This document shows, one piece after another, positions 26,714 through 37,607 of a DNA stretch of 64,000 nt. This DNA is from Achromobacter dolens. Its GTDB lineage: Bacteria > Pseudomonadota > Gammaproteobacteria > Burkholderiales > Burkholderiaceae_B. Where the stretch lies: positions 62,001 to 126,000 of the forward strand of contig NZ_CADIJW010000008.1 in assembly GCF_902859745.1 (NCBI RefSeq), written 5' to 3'. Made by a program: the position numbers and the translations under genes. The notes under the pieces are model-generated. The model was not told the origin of the DNA. It searched no databases and worked only from the letters and a program-made list of their open reading frames with translations. How positions within the stretch are numbered: position 1 is the first letter of the stretch; the number at the start of each line of letters is the position of its first letter.

Positions 26714-28279
26714 TCAAGGGGCTTTTTTCACATTCCAGAACGCGAACACCGGCGCATGCACCAGGCCCGAGAGCTTGGTGGTGTACACGGTGGGCACGGA
26801 CATCTGGCCCAGCGGCACGTACAGGCCTTCGTCGATGCCGATGCGCTGCAATTCATCGGCGATCTTCTTCTGCTCGGCCGGATCGGAGGTCAGCGCGAAC
26901 TTGGTGCGCAGTTCCTCGACCTGGGGGAAGTCGGGCCAGCCGAACCAGGCGTTGTCGCCGTTGGCCGCGGCCGGGGCCGAGCGCACCGGGTCCATCACGT
27001 CGGTGGCGTACCAGTTGGTGTTGTGGATGTTCCAGCCGCCTTCGGCCGGCGCCGCCTTCGAGGCGCGGCGGGTCGCCACGCTCTGCCAGTCCATCGCCGC
27101 CAGGTTGACGTTGAAGCCGGCCTTGCGCAGCGCCTGTGCCATCACCACCGGCTGCGCCGACAGCGTGCCGACGTCGGTGGCGTGCATCACCAGGATCGGG
27201 GTGTTGTCATAGCCGGCTTCCTTCAGCAGGGCCTTGGCCTTCTCGATGTTCGAGGGCACCACCACGTCCTTGCCGATGTCCGATTCCAGCGGCGTGCCGC
27301 AGCCCCACAGCGAGGCGCAGGTTCGCCAGTACTTGGGATTGCCCACCAGCGCCTTCATCACGTCTTCCTGGCCGATGGCGTACATCGCGGCCTGGCGGAT
27401 CTTCTTGTTGTTGAAGGGCGGGTACTTGAAGTTGAAACGGTACATCGTGAAGTAGCCGACCGGGCTGAGCGACTCTTCCTTCAGGTCCTTGTTGCCCTCG
27501 ACCATCGGCAGCAGGTCGTACGGGAACTGCTCGACGAAGTCGATCTCGCCGCCCAGCAGCGCGTTGGCGGTGGTCAGGGCGTCGGGCATCACGTCCCACT
27601 CGACCTTGTCCACGTTCACCACCTTGCCGCCGGCCAGGCCGCTGGCGGGCTCCTTGCGCGGCACATAGTCGGCATTCTTGGCGTAGACGGTCTTCACGCC
27701 CGGCTTGAACTCGATGACCTTGAACGGACCCGAGCCGGTCATGTCGGTGATCGGCTGGCCGATCGGCAGATCGGCGATGCGTTTGGGCATCATGAACGGC
27801 GCGGTGCCGGTCGGCTTGGACAGGGCGCGCAGCGCCAGGTCCGTGGGTTCCTTCATGACGATGCGGAAGCTGTTGTCGTCGATGACTTCGATCTTGTCGG
27901 TGAATTTCAGCAGCGTGCGGCCCATGCCGTCGCCCGCGGCCCAGCGCTTGATCGACGCGACGCAGTCCTCGGCCGTGACGGGCTTGCCGTCATGCCATTT
28001 CTGGCCCGGGCGCAGCGTCATGGTGTAGGTCTTGCCGTCGGCCGAGACATCCCACTTTTCCAGCATCTGCGGCTGGATCTTGTTGTCGGCGTCGGTGGCC
28101 AGCAGGGTGTCGTAGATCATGTAGCCATGCCACGTCGTGATGTACGCGGTGGTGGCGTGCGGATCGGTCAGGCGCAGCGGCGAATGCATCACCGCCTTGA
28201 TGACGGTGTCGGCGTAGGCGCCATGGGCCATCAGCAGGGTGGCGCCGGCGAACGCGGCCGCGCGGACGAACTTGAGCAT
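26714..28279 (-). CDS. Extracellular solute-binding protein, family 5 (peptide-type ABC importer)
   Basis: The 521-residue periplasmic protein has a signal peptide (MLKFVRAAAFAGATLLMAHGAYA, cut probably after ALA-type YADT) and the family 5 architecture of DppA/OppA: YDTLLATDADNKIQPQMLEKW, LRPGQKWHDGKPVTAEDC and GSGPFKVIEF. It binds the substrate and hands it to the two permeases. The ATG at 28279 has AGGGGA upstream and begins the signal peptide; the frame is open further 5' without homology. Two inverted repeats lie just upstream. The cysteine pair near the middle (CASLWGCG) may form a disulfide. The ligand cannot be read from sequence. Confidence 0.93.
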   Translation of the reverse strand: MLKFVRAAAFAGATLLMAHGAYADTVIKAVMHSPLRLTDPHATTAYITTWHGYMIYDTLLATDADNKIQPQMLEKWDVSADGKTYTMTLRPGQKWHDGKPVTAEDCVASIKRWAAGDGMGRTLLKFTDKIEVIDDNSFRIVMKEPTDLALRALSKPTGTAPFMMPKRIADLPIGQPITDMTGSGPFKVIEFKPGVKTVYAKNADYVPRKEPASGLAGGKVVNVDKVEWDVMPDALTTANALLGGEIDFVEQFPYDLLPMVEGNKDLKEESLSPVGYFTMYRFNFKYPPFNNKKIRQAAMYAIGQEDVMKALVGNPKYWRTCASLWGCGTPLESDIGKDVVVPSNIEKAKALLKEAGYDNTPILVMHATDVGTLSAQPVVMAQALRKAGFNVNLAAMDWQSVATRRASKAAPAEGGWNIHNTNWYATDVMDPVRSAPAAANGDNAWFGWPDFPQVEELRTKFALTSDPAEQKKIADELQRIGIDEGLYVPLGQMSVPTVYTTKLSGLVHAPVFAFWNVKKAP

Positions 28280-28303
28280 GAAATTCCCCTTGTATGCGTA
28301 GTG

Positions 28304-28355
28304 AGCGGCGCGTTTCGCCGCTACGTCGTTAACGCGCCGCGCCCCGGGGCGCGGC
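28304..28355. repeat. Hairpin and perfect 20-base palindrome between M81 copy 2 and the binding-protein gene
   Basis: AGCGGCG (28304-28310) pairs with CGCCGCT (28316-28322). GCCGCGCCCC (28336-28345) and GGGGCGCGGC (28346-28355) form a perfect palindrome with no loop. On the minus strand there is no T run behind either, so mRNA processing or stabilisation is more likely than termination. Confidence 0.6.
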
Positions 28356-28364
28356 GAGCGAGGG

Positions 28365-29870
28365 TCAGTCGGTCGCGGCGCCGGCAAACACCGGGCCGCA
28401 AGGCGCCATTCTGATGCCGGGACGCAACCGTGTCCATGGTTGTTTTGCCGCATCCATCAGCATGGAACCCGGCGCGGCGCAAACCAGGATCGTGTGGGCG
28501 ATCGGGGTGAAGTCGGCGCGGAAATGCGCCGAGCTTTTCACCGCCAGGATGGCCGCGCGGCGCGGCTCGATGCCGGCGAAGCGGAACATTTCCTGGTCGG
28601 CCATCTGCACCTTGTTGGACGCCACCACGATGCGCACGCCGCCGATGCGCAGGCAGGCGCTGGGGCCCAGGTCCATGTGGAAGCCGCGATAGAACGCGCC
28701 ATGCGTATCGAAGCGTCCATCCGAAGTTTTCTCCACGATGAACTCCGCGTCCAGCGGTTCGTCGTCGGGAATACCCGAGTGTCCACCCAATGCAATGCGG
28801 ACCGATTTACCCACGCCAGCGCGGTGCGCGGCCAGCGCCGCTTCCGGATCGACGATCAGTCCGATGGCGGCATCGCGCGCCTGGTGGCGGATCAGCGCGC
28901 GCAGCAGGCCGGTGGTGTCGGAACTGCCGCCGGCGCCCGGATTGTCCTGCGCGTCGGCGATGACCACCGGCGCGTTGGCCTCGCGCGCCAGGCGCAGGGC
29001 GGTCGTGACCGCGTCATCGGGCGAATACAGGGTGCCGCCAAAATCCCGTTCGGCATCGAGCACCGCGCGCGCCAGCGTGTCGGCGGCCGCGTCGGCCTCG
29101 GCCTGGGTGGCGCCGTAGGCCCATACCGCCGGCAGGCAGTCGGGAAAGTCCGCGGCGGGAAAGCCGGTGGCCAGCGACGCGCTCTGAGCGCCGCGCGCCT
29201 CGATGTCGCCGACCATCTGGTACAGGCTGCGCGCCGGCTCGATGTCGGTCGATTGCCAGCACAGCGGAATCAGGTAGGGCAACTGCCGCAGCGCCACGCA
29301 GGGACGGGGCGCGCCGGCCAGGCGCCGCGCCAGCAGCGCGGCGGCGCGCTGGCCGGTCTCGGCCATATCGATGTGCGGATAGGTGCGGTAGCAGACCAGC
29401 GCGTCGGCGTAACGCACCATTGCCGCTGTCATGTTGGCGTGCAGGTCGAGGCTGGCCACCACCGGCACGTCAGGGCCAACCAGCGCCCGCACGCGCTTGA
29501 GCAGCTCGCCCTCGCCGTCGTCCAGGTGCTCGGTGACCATGGCGCCGTGCAGGTCCAGGTACACGCCATCCAGTGGCATGGCCGCTTGCAGGCCCTGCAG
29601 GATCAGGGCGCTGATGCGTTCGAACGCGTCCTCGGTGACCGGGCCCGACGGGCTGGCCGCGGCCCACGTGGCCGGCAGCAGCGTGTGCTGTTGCATGGCC
29701 TCGATGAAGCCGGCCACGGGAATGTTGGCGCCGGCCACGGCCTGGAACATCGCCGGACCGCTGACCAGCTTCGGCCAGCCGCCGCCCTTGTCGGCAAAGT
29801 CCTCCCACGCCGCGCGCGAGGGCGCGAACGTATTGGTTTCATGCTGAAAGCCGCCTATCCCGATGCGCAT
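28365..29870 (-). CDS. M81 family metallopeptidase, MlrC type, copy 2
   Basis: This 501-residue protein is the second MlrC-like enzyme of the cluster. It has the N-terminal FQHETNTFAP motif, YLDLHGAM and LDLHANM; candidate zinc ligands are Asp142, His144 and His166, again with the +2/+22 spacing of MlrC. Compared with copy 1 it lacks close sequence similarity outside the motifs, so the two probably cut different bonds or act in sequence. The start ATG at 29870 has AGGGGAA upstream. It follows the semialdehyde dehydrogenase gene after 72 bases with a terminator-like hairpin between, and precedes the binding-protein gene. Confidence 0.88.
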   Translation of the reverse strand: MRIGIGGFQHETNTFAPSRAAWEDFADKGGGWPKLVSGPAMFQAVAGANIPVAGFIEAMQQHTLLPATWAAASPSGPVTEDAFERISALILQGLQAAMPLDGVYLDLHGAMVTEHLDDGEGELLKRVRALVGPDVPVVASLDLHANMTAAMVRYADALVCYRTYPHIDMAETGQRAAALLARRLAGAPRPCVALRQLPYLIPLCWQSTDIEPARSLYQMVGDIEARGAQSASLATGFPAADFPDCLPAVWAYGATQAEADAAADTLARAVLDAERDFGGTLYSPDDAVTTALRLAREANAPVVIADAQDNPGAGGSSDTTGLLRALIRHQARDAAIGLIVDPEAALAAHRAGVGKSVRIALGGHSGIPDDEPLDAEFIVEKTSDGRFDTHGAFYRGFHMDLGPSACLRIGGVRIVVASNKVQMADQEMFRFAGIEPRRAAILAVKSSAHFRADFTPIAHTILVCAAPGSMLMDAAKQPWTRLRPGIRMAPCGPVFAGAATD

Positions 29871-29900
29871 CAGGATTCCCCTTGTTGTGTGTCTTTCGGC

Positions 29901-29928
29901 AAAACCCCGGCCTCTTGGCGGGCCGGGG
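29901..29928 (-). terminator. Terminator-like hairpin between mmsA-type gene and M81 copy 2
   Basis: CCCCGGC (29905-29911) pairs with GCCGGGG (29922-29928); on the minus strand it is followed by TTTT and then GCC. The short T run suggests partial termination, splitting the cluster into a strongly expressed transaminase/dehydrogenase part and a weaker transport part. Confidence 0.5.
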
Positions 29929-29942
29929 CGGTGTGGGCAGGA

Positions 29943-31439
<1,497 letters not shown>

Positions 31440-31536
31440 GGGAAAGCTCGGAGCGGGGTTCTTTGAAAACGCCGGAGGGCGGCCCGGGGCCGCCCGCCAT
31501 TGTGTGCGAGGCGCGGCGCCTGCGCCGCGCCGGGGA

Positions 31537-32862
31537 CTACGCGACTTCCTTGAGCACCTTGCCGATCTGCTCGAAGATCTGGCCGATCTGGGCCTCGTCG
31601 ATGATCAGCGGGGGCGAGACGGCGATGATGTCGCCGGTGTAACGCACCATCAGTCCGCTGTCGAAGCACTTCTGGAACACCTCGGCGGCGCGCGCGCCCG
31701 GCGCGCCGGCGCGCGGCGCCAGCTCGACGCCGGCCACCAGGCCCAGGTTGCGCACGTCGATGACGTGCGGCGCGCCCTTCAGGCTGTGGGCCGCCTGCTC
31801 GAAGGCGCCGGACAGCTTGCGGGCGCGGGCGAACAGGTCCTCGCGGCGGTAGATGTCCAGCGTCGCCAGGATGGCGGCGGCCGCCAGCGGGTGGGCCGAA
31901 TAGGTGTAGCCGTGGAAGAACTCGATGCCGCCGGCCGGGCCGTTGACGATGGCGTCATGCACCTCGCGGCGCACCGCGACCGCGCCTGCCGGCACGGCGG
32001 CGTTGCTGACGCCCTTGGCCATCGCGATCAGGTCCGGCGTCACGCCGAAGAATTCCGAGGCGGTGGCCGCGCCGAGGCGGCCGTAGGCGGTGATGACTTC
32101 GTCGAAGATCAGCAGGATGCCGTGCTTGGACGTGATCTCGCGCAGCTTTTCCAGGTAGCCCTTGGGCGGGATCAGCACGCCGGTGGAGCCGGCCATGGGT
32201 TCCACGATGACCGCGGCAATGGTCGAGGCGTCGTGCAGCGCGATGATGCGCTCCAGGTCCTCGGCCAGGTGCGCGCCCCAGGCCGGCTGGCCCTTGGAAT
32301 AGGCGTTCTGCTCCAGGTTGTGGGTGTGGGGCAAGTGGTCCACGGCGGGCAGCAGCGCGCCGGAGAAGGTCTTGCGGTTGGGCGAGATGCCGCCGACCGA
32401 AATGCCGCCGAAGCCCACGCCGTGGTAGCCGCGCTCGCGGCCGATCAGGCGGGTGCGCTGGCCTTCGCCGCGGGCGCGGTGGTAGGCCAGGGCGATCTTC
32501 AGGGCGGTGTCGACCGATTCGGAACCGGAGTTGGTGAAGAACACGCGGTCCAGGCCCTGCGGCATGAAGCTGGCGACGGCCGTGGCGGCCTCGAAGGCCA
32601 GCGGGTGGCCGAGCTGGAAGCCCGGGGCGTAGTCCATGATGCCGGCCTGGCGCGAGATCGCCTCGACGATCTCCTGGCGGCCGTGGCCGGCGTTCACGCA
32701 CCACAGGCCGGCGGTGCCATCCAGCACCTGGCGGCCATCGGCCGAGGTGTAGTACATGCCCTTGGCCGCCGCCAGCATGCGCGGATGCGCCTTGAACTGC
32801 TTGTTGGCGGTGAAGGGCATCCACAGATGGGACAGGTCGGGCAACTCGGCGGGGGCGTTCAT
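31537..32862 (-). CDS. Omega-amino acid:pyruvate (beta-alanine) aminotransferase
   Basis: This 441-residue class III PLP aminotransferase aligns in motif after motif with the Pseudomonas omega-amino acid:pyruvate transaminase: [45 protein letters not shown] and [13 protein letters not shown]. The PLP lysine is Lys283 in AMAKGVSN. It moves the amino group of beta-alanine, or other omega-amino acids, to pyruvate to give malonate semialdehyde and alanine. The ATG at 32862 has GGAG six bases upstream. It is the first gene of the minus-strand cluster, divergent from the MocR-type regulator, which probably controls it. Substrates such as beta-phenylalanine, GABA or taurine cannot be excluded. Confidence 0.9.
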   Translation of the reverse strand: MNAPAELPDLSHLWMPFTANKQFKAHPRMLAAAKGMYYTSADGRQVLDGTAGLWCVNAGHGRQEIVEAISRQAGIMDYAPGFQLGHPLAFEAATAVASFMPQGLDRVFFTNSGSESVDTALKIALAYHRARGEGQRTRLIGRERGYHGVGFGGISVGGISPNRKTFSGALLPAVDHLPHTHNLEQNAYSKGQPAWGAHLAEDLERIIALHDASTIAAVIVEPMAGSTGVLIPPKGYLEKLREITSKHGILLIFDEVITAYGRLGAATASEFFGVTPDLIAMAKGVSNAAVPAGAVAVRREVHDAIVNGPAGGIEFFHGYTYSAHPLAAAAILATLDIYRREDLFARARKLSGAFEQAAHSLKGAPHVIDVRNLGLVAGVELAPRAGAPGARAAEVFQKCFDSGLMVRYTGDIIAVSPPLIIDEAQIGQIFEQIGKVLKEVA

Positions 32863-32961
32863 GGCGGCTCCAGGGGAAGGACAGGCGCCGGAGCCTGCGC
32901 GCGTGTCGGGCGGGCGGCCGGCGGGATGCGATTGATTCTGGTACGTCCGGCGAGGAATGAA

Positions 32962-32967
32962 AATATA
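32962..32967 (-). promoter_or_regulatory. Putative -10 element for the transaminase operon
   Basis: On the minus strand this reads TATATT. A poor -35 (TTAGCC) lies 16 bases upstream, directly next to the first operator repeat, which suits a promoter that needs an activator. Confidence 0.45.
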
Positions 32968-32987
32968 CAATCCGCGCAAACCGGGCT

Positions 32988-33020
32988 AACTGTATAGTTG
33001 CAAGCATGACAACTGTACAG
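32988..33020. promoter_or_regulatory. Repeated operator-like sequence between the MocR gene and the transaminase gene
   Basis: AACTGTATAG (32988-32997) and AACTGTACAG (33011-33020) are direct repeats with a 23-base period, differing at one base. They also read as an imperfect inverted repeat (CTGTATAGTTG and CAACTGTACAG). MocR-type regulators are known to bind direct repeats in the divergent promoter region, so this is the best candidate binding site. Confidence 0.65.
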
Positions 33021-33033
33021 ATAGCATAGCGCC

Positions 33034-34452
33034 GTGATCGACTTCCAGCCCGTGCGTGCCCGGGGGCAGGCGCCAACCCTGGTGGACCAGCTCGTGGCCG
33101 CCGTGCTGCGCGCCATCGAGGCGCAGGAGCTGCGTCCGGGTATGTCCCTACCCTCGGTGCGCGACTTCGCGCGCCAGTACCAGGTCAGCACCTTCACCGT
33201 GGCCAGCGCCTATAACCGCCTGGTATCACTGGGCTGGCTGGCGGCGCGCCCCGGCGCCGGCTATCGCGTGGCCTCGCCCGACGCGCCGCCGCGCCGGGGC
33301 GAGCCGCAGTCCTGGGAGCCGCCGCGGCTGAACGCGGCCTGGCTGCTGTCGGACATCTTCGCGGACCACTCCATTCCCATCAAGTCGGGCTGCGGCTGGC
33401 TGCCGGGCGAGTGGCTCAATGAAGAGGGGCTGCACATGGCGCTGCGCCACATGGGCCGGGTGCCGGCCATGCGCATCGCCAACTACGGCCATCCCTATGG
33501 CTACGCGCCGCTGCGCGAGACCATCGCCGCCACGCTCAGCGCGCAGGGCATGGAGGTGGAAGTGTCGCAGGTGCTGCTGACCCAGGGCGTGACGCACGGA
33601 CTCGACATGGTGATCCGCACGCTGCTGCGGCCGGGCGACACCGTGCTGGTCGAGCAGCCGGCCTACGCCAACCTGTTGCAGATGCTGCGGTTGGCCGGGC
33701 TGCGGGTGGTGCCGGTGGCGCGCACGCTGGATGGCCTGGATTGCGAGGCGCTGGAGCAGGCCGCGTCGCAGCACCGGCCGCGCGCGCTGTTCGTCAACAC
33801 CGCCCTGCAGAACCCGTCCGGCGCCAGCATCAGCATGGCCAACGCCTTCCGCATCCTGCAACTGGCCGAGCGCCACGGGCTGTGGGTGGTCGAGGACGAC
33901 ATTTCCCGCGAACTGGCGCCCGGCGTCACGCCCATGCTGGCGGCGCTCGATGGCGGCCGCCGTGTGGTCTACCTGGGCGGCTATTCCAAGGTCATCAGCC
34001 CGTCGGTGCGGGTCGGTTACGTGGTGGCGCACCGCGACCTGGCGCGCGATATCGCGCGCACCAAGATGGCGGTGGGACTGACCTCGCCGGAGATCATGGA
34101 ACGCATCGTGCACCAGGTCATCCGCGAGGGCCGCTACCGGGCGCACATCGAGCGCACCCGCGAACGGCTGGCCCAGGCGCACGCGACGGTGGCCGGGTTG
34201 ATGGCGCAGCATGGTTTCGAGATCTACGCGCGGCCCCAGGCGGGCCTGTTCCTGTGGGCCAAGGTGGCCGGGCAATGGCGCGAGCGCGGCGCCAACGGCC
34301 TGGCGGGGCTGGCGCTGAAGGACGGCATCTGGCTGGCGCCGGGGTCGTATTTCGAGGCCGACGAGGCCGATACGCCGTGGGTGCGTTTCAACGTGGCGTA
34401 TTCGGAAGCGCCGGCGCTGTGGCGCTTCATGCGCAACGAGGGCGCGGCGTAG
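33034..34452 (+). CDS. MocR/GabR-type transcriptional regulator (GntR helix-turn-helix plus aminotransferase domain)
   Basis: The 472-residue protein joins a GntR winged helix (about residues 12-80, LPSVRDFARQYQVSTFTVASAYNRL) to a fold type I aminotransferase-like domain (about 105-465). The PLP lysine is Lys319 in YSKVISPSVRVGY, so cofactor binding should be intact. MocR proteins sense an amino compound through PLP and usually control adjacent divergent genes for its metabolism. The neighbour is a PLP transaminase operon, which fits. The start is GTG at 33034, close behind the operator-like repeats, leaving almost no room for a ribosome-binding site; a leaderless transcript is possible, or initiation may be slightly different. 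Confidence 0.9.
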   Translation: MIDFQPVRARGQAPTLVDQLVAAVLRAIEAQELRPGMSLPSVRDFARQYQVSTFTVASAYNRLVSLGWLAARPGAGYRVASPDAPPRRGEPQSWEPPRLNAAWLLSDIFADHSIPIKSGCGWLPGEWLNEEGLHMALRHMGRVPAMRIANYGHPYGYAPLRETIAATLSAQGMEVEVSQVLLTQGVTHGLDMVIRTLLRPGDTVLVEQPAYANLLQMLRLAGLRVVPVARTLDGLDCEALEQAASQHRPRALFVNTALQNPSGASISMANAFRILQLAERHGLWVVEDDISRELAPGVTPMLAALDGGRRVVYLGGYSKVISPSVRVGYVVAHRDLARDIARTKMAVGLTSPEIMERIVHQVIREGRYRAHIERTRERLAQAHATVAGLMAQHGFEIYARPQAGLFLWAKVAGQWRERGANGLAGLALKDGIWLAPGSYFEADEADTPWVRFNVAYSEAPALWRFMRNEGAA

Positions 34453-34533
34453 CCATTGCGGCCGGGCGTTGCGATGCCGCCGGGCGCGGCGGCGGCGCCG
34501 GCCGCGCCGGCCGCGGTCATCCCCAGGGCGGGT

Positions 34534-35019
34534 TCAGGCGCGTTCGTACGTCACGAAATCGTAGCGGTAGCCGTTTTCCTCGGGCTGCGCCTGGCGCGCG
34601 GTTTCGCGCCACTGGAAGCCGGGCAGCAGCGGGAAAAAGGCGTCGCCCTCGACTTCGGCATGGACTTCGGTGGCCAGGATGCGGCTGGCCTGCGGCAGGG
34701 CCTGCGTGTAGATCTGCGCGCCGCCGATGACGAAAGCCTCTGCGCTGTCGCCGCAGGCGGCGACGGCGGCCTCCAGCGTCGGCACCACGGTGGCGCCCGC
34801 GGCCTCGAAGACGGGGTTGCGGCTGATGACGATGTTGGCGCGGCCGGGCAGGGGGCGGCCCAGCGAGTCCCAGGTCTTGCGGCCCATGATGATGGGATGG
34901 CCCAGGGTGCTGCGCTTGAAGTGCGCCAGGTCGCCCGGCAGTTTCCAGGGCAGGGCATTGTCGCGGCCGATGGCGCGGTTGGTGGAATAGGCGACGATCA
35001 GGGTCAGGCGGGCGGACAT
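34534..35019 (-). CDS. folA: Dihydrofolate reductase
   Basis: The 161-residue enzyme reduces dihydrofolate to tetrahydrofolate with NADPH. The N-terminal strand LTLIVAYSTNRAIGRDNALPW contains the substrate-site Asp, the NADPH loop is MGRKTWDSLGRPLPGR, and VIGGAQIYTQAL follows, all canonical. It is read from the same strand as the MHYT gene and thyA, with 126 bases to the former. folA and thyA are commonly neighbours; here a signalling gene stands between them. Start ATG at 35019. Confidence 0.97.
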   Translation of the reverse strand: MSARLTLIVAYSTNRAIGRDNALPWKLPGDLAHFKRSTLGHPIIMGRKTWDSLGRPLPGRANIVISRNPVFEAAGATVVPTLEAAVAACGDSAEAFVIGGAQIYTQALPQASRILATEVHAEVEGDAFFPLLPGFQWRETARQAQPEENGYRYDFVTYERA

Positions 35020-35145
35020 GCGGGGGCGGGCGCTCGGAAGGGGAGCCGGCGTGGCCGGCGGGAAGACCCCAAGCGTAGCAAATCTGGCCGGCAGGGGCGG
35101 GCGGCGGGTAGATCCGCCGCGTCGCAGCGGGGCGTCCGCGTCGGC

Positions 35146-37209
35146 TCAGCTTGAGGCGTGTTCCAGGAATTCGTCGGCGGGCATCGGCTTGCCCAGCAGG
35201 AAGCCCTGCAGCGAATCGCAGCCCAGGCCCGTCAGGAATTTCTGCTGCGCGGTGGTTTCCACGCCTTCGGCCACGATGCGCAGGTTCAGTTGTTGCCCCA
35301 GCGCGACGATCGCCGAGATGATGGCGGCGTCCTCATTGTCGTTGTCCAACTGGTTGACGAAGCCGCGGTCGATCTTCAGTTCGGTGGCGGGCAGGCGCTT
35401 CAGGTACAGCAGGCTGGAGTAGCCGGTGCCGAAATCGTCGATCGAGATGGTCACGCCCAGGCCGGACAGGCGCTTGAGCACCGTCAGGCTGGCCTCGGCG
35501 TCGCGCATCGCGGTCGATTCGGTCACTTCCAGCGTCAGGCAGGAGGGCGGCACGTCGTGCCGCGCCAGCGCGGTGCGCACGGTCTCGACCAGGCCGGAAT
35601 GGGCGAACTGCAGCGCCGAGATGTTGACGGCGATGGTCCAGTGGCCCTGGCCGGCATCGATCCACTGGCGCATCTGGCGGCAGGCTTCGTTGATGACCCA
35701 TTCGCCGATCGACAGGATCAGCCCGGTTTTTTCCGCCGTCGGAATGAACTGGTCGGGACCCACCAGGCCGCGGGTCGGGTGGTTCCAGCGCAGCAGCGCC
35801 TCGGCGCCCATGATAGGCCCGGCGGGCGCCTCGTACTTGGGTTGGTAGTGCAGCACGAACTGGCCCCGTTCCTGCGCCAGGCGCAGGTCGTGCAGCAGTT
35901 CGATCTGCTCGTGCGCGTCGGCGTTCATCGACGGCTCGAAGAAGCTGTAGCCGGTGCCGCCCAGGCGCTTGGCGTGGTACATCGCTGCGTCGGCGTTGGT
36001 CAGCAGGGCGTGGGTGTCCTCGCCGTCGTTGGGGTAGATGGCGATGCCGACGCTGGAAGTCACCAGCACTTCATGGCCGTACACCATGACAGGGCGGGCG
36101 ATCGCCTCGATCAGGCGGTCCGCCACGTTGGCGGCGTCGGTTGGTTCCACCACTTCGCTGAGCACGATGAATTCGTCGCCACCGAGCCGCGCCACGGTGT
36201 CGTGGGTGCGCAGCGTCTGGCGGATGCGCTGGGCCAGGTCGATCAGCAGGGCGTCGCCGGTGTGGTGACCGTAGGCGTCATTGACCGCCTTGAAACCGTC
36301 CAGGTCGAAGAACAGCACCGCGAAGTAGCCCTTGCGGCGGCTGGCACTCTCGATCGCTTGTTCCAGGCGGTCCTCCAGCAGGATGCGGTTGGGCAGCTTG
36401 GTCAGGGTATCGTGCAGCGCCAGTTGCACCAGTTCTTCGTTGGCCTCGGCCAGCGACGAGGCCAGCGCCGAGGTGCGGGCTTCCAGGCGGTTGTCCAGCA
36501 CCGCCACCACCAGGGCGATGGCGAGCACGCTCAAGGTCACGGCGGTGACCGCGATGGCCAGCCAGCCGGCCGAGATGCCGGTGTTCGCCGCCATGCAGAT
36601 GCTGTCGGCCGGAAAGCCGGCGGCCTTCATGCCCGTGTAGTGCATGCCGACGATAGCCAGCCCCATGACCACCGCCGCCAATGGCCGCGACAGCGCCACC
36701 CGCGGGCCGTCATGGCGCAGGCGGTAGGTGATCCAGAGGGCGGCGCCCGACGCGGCCACCGCGATGGCGATGGACAGCGCGAACCAGGCAGGGTCGTAGA
36801 CGATGCCCGGCATCATGCGCATGGCGGCCATGCCGATATAGTGCATGGCGGCGATGCCGGCGCCCATCGGCAGGGCGCCCACGATCAGCCGGCGCCAGGG
36901 CAGGTCGTCCTTGCAGACGATCCACAGCGCGAAGGCGGAGCAGCCGATGGCGATCGCCAGCGACAGGAGCGTCAGCGGCAGGTCGTAGCCCATCGGGATC
37001 GGCAGGTTGAACGCCAGCATGCCGACGAAGTGCATGGACCAGATGCCGATGCCCATGGCGAGCGCGCCGCCCGCCAGCCAGTAACGCGCCGCCGGCAGTC
37101 CGTTCGCGGCCCGGACGCGGTTGGCCATGCCCAGCGCCGTGTATGACGCCAGGATGGCGACCCCTAGGGATACGAGGACGAGCGAAGGGTTATATGTTCC
37201 AACGAGCAT
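35146..37209 (-). CDS. MHYT-GGDEF-EAL cyclic-di-GMP signalling protein
   Basis: The 687-residue inner-membrane protein starts with an MHYT sensor of about seven helices (residues ~1-240), with the three repeats SMHFVGM, AMHYIGM and GMHYTGM thought to bind copper and sense a diatomic gas. Then come a GGDEF domain (about 265-430) with RLGGDEF and an RTHD inhibitory site five residues before it, and an EAL domain (about 440-685) with GAEALLRW, NISALQF, EVTEST, DDFGTGYSSL, KIDRGF and EGVET. Both catalytic sets are complete, so it can both make and break c-di-GMP, like MucR and NbdA of Pseudomonas. It lies between folA and thyA on the same strand. Confidence 0.95.
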   Translation of the reverse strand: MLVGTYNPSLVLVSLGVAILASYTALGMANRVRAANGLPAARYWLAGGALAMGIGIWSMHFVGMLAFNLPIPMGYDLPLTLLSLAIAIGCSAFALWIVCKDDLPWRRLIVGALPMGAGIAAMHYIGMAAMRMMPGIVYDPAWFALSIAIAVAASGAALWITYRLRHDGPRVALSRPLAAVVMGLAIVGMHYTGMKAAGFPADSICMAANTGISAGWLAIAVTAVTLSVLAIALVVAVLDNRLEARTSALASSLAEANEELVQLALHDTLTKLPNRILLEDRLEQAIESASRRKGYFAVLFFDLDGFKAVNDAYGHHTGDALLIDLAQRIRQTLRTHDTVARLGGDEFIVLSEVVEPTDAANVADRLIEAIARPVMVYGHEVLVTSSVGIAIYPNDGEDTHALLTNADAAMYHAKRLGGTGYSFFEPSMNADAHEQIELLHDLRLAQERGQFVLHYQPKYEAPAGPIMGAEALLRWNHPTRGLVGPDQFIPTAEKTGLILSIGEWVINEACRQMRQWIDAGQGHWTIAVNISALQFAHSGLVETVRTALARHDVPPSCLTLEVTESTAMRDAEASLTVLKRLSGLGVTISIDDFGTGYSSLLYLKRLPATELKIDRGFVNQLDNDNEDAAIISAIVALGQQLNLRIVAEGVETTAQQKFLTGLGCDSLQGFLLGKPMPADEFLEHASS

Positions 37210-37607
37210 TTTTGGGGTCCTGTCCTGAGCGCATACAGCCGCCGCGCCGGCCTCAATTCAAATCAATTAGTAGTCAACAGTTGCAAACGAGCCGCAAGAG
37301 GATCCTGCTGTCGACGCTGGCGATTTACGTACTCACTAGTCTGGATGGGGGGTGCGGCGCTGCACTGCAGGCGGTCGGCGAGGCCGGGCGGCTTGCCCGG
37401 CTACGCGGCGAGTGGCAGGCACGGCGCGACATGGGCCGTTCAGAAACCAAGACGCGCAGGGCTTGCTTGCCGCGCGTCCGAGGCTAAGGGATGGGTTATA
37501 CCGAAAACGCGCCTCCAGAAGCTCACCAATCTTCACCTGCGCGAGAGGGCGCGCCCGGCGCCTGCGCGCCCGGCCTTTGGCCGGTGTGCGAATGCCGTTC
37601 GCCGCTC
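37210..37607. other. Intergenic region of 398 bases without a gene
   Basis: No reading frame here has convincing coding character. The part next to the MHYT gene (37250-37300) is AT-richer and carries TTGACT on the minus strand (37272-37277), so it probably holds that gene's promoter. A hairpin CCGGCC-TTT-GGCCGG (37570-37584) follows thyA on the minus strand but has no T run. Confidence 0.5.
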
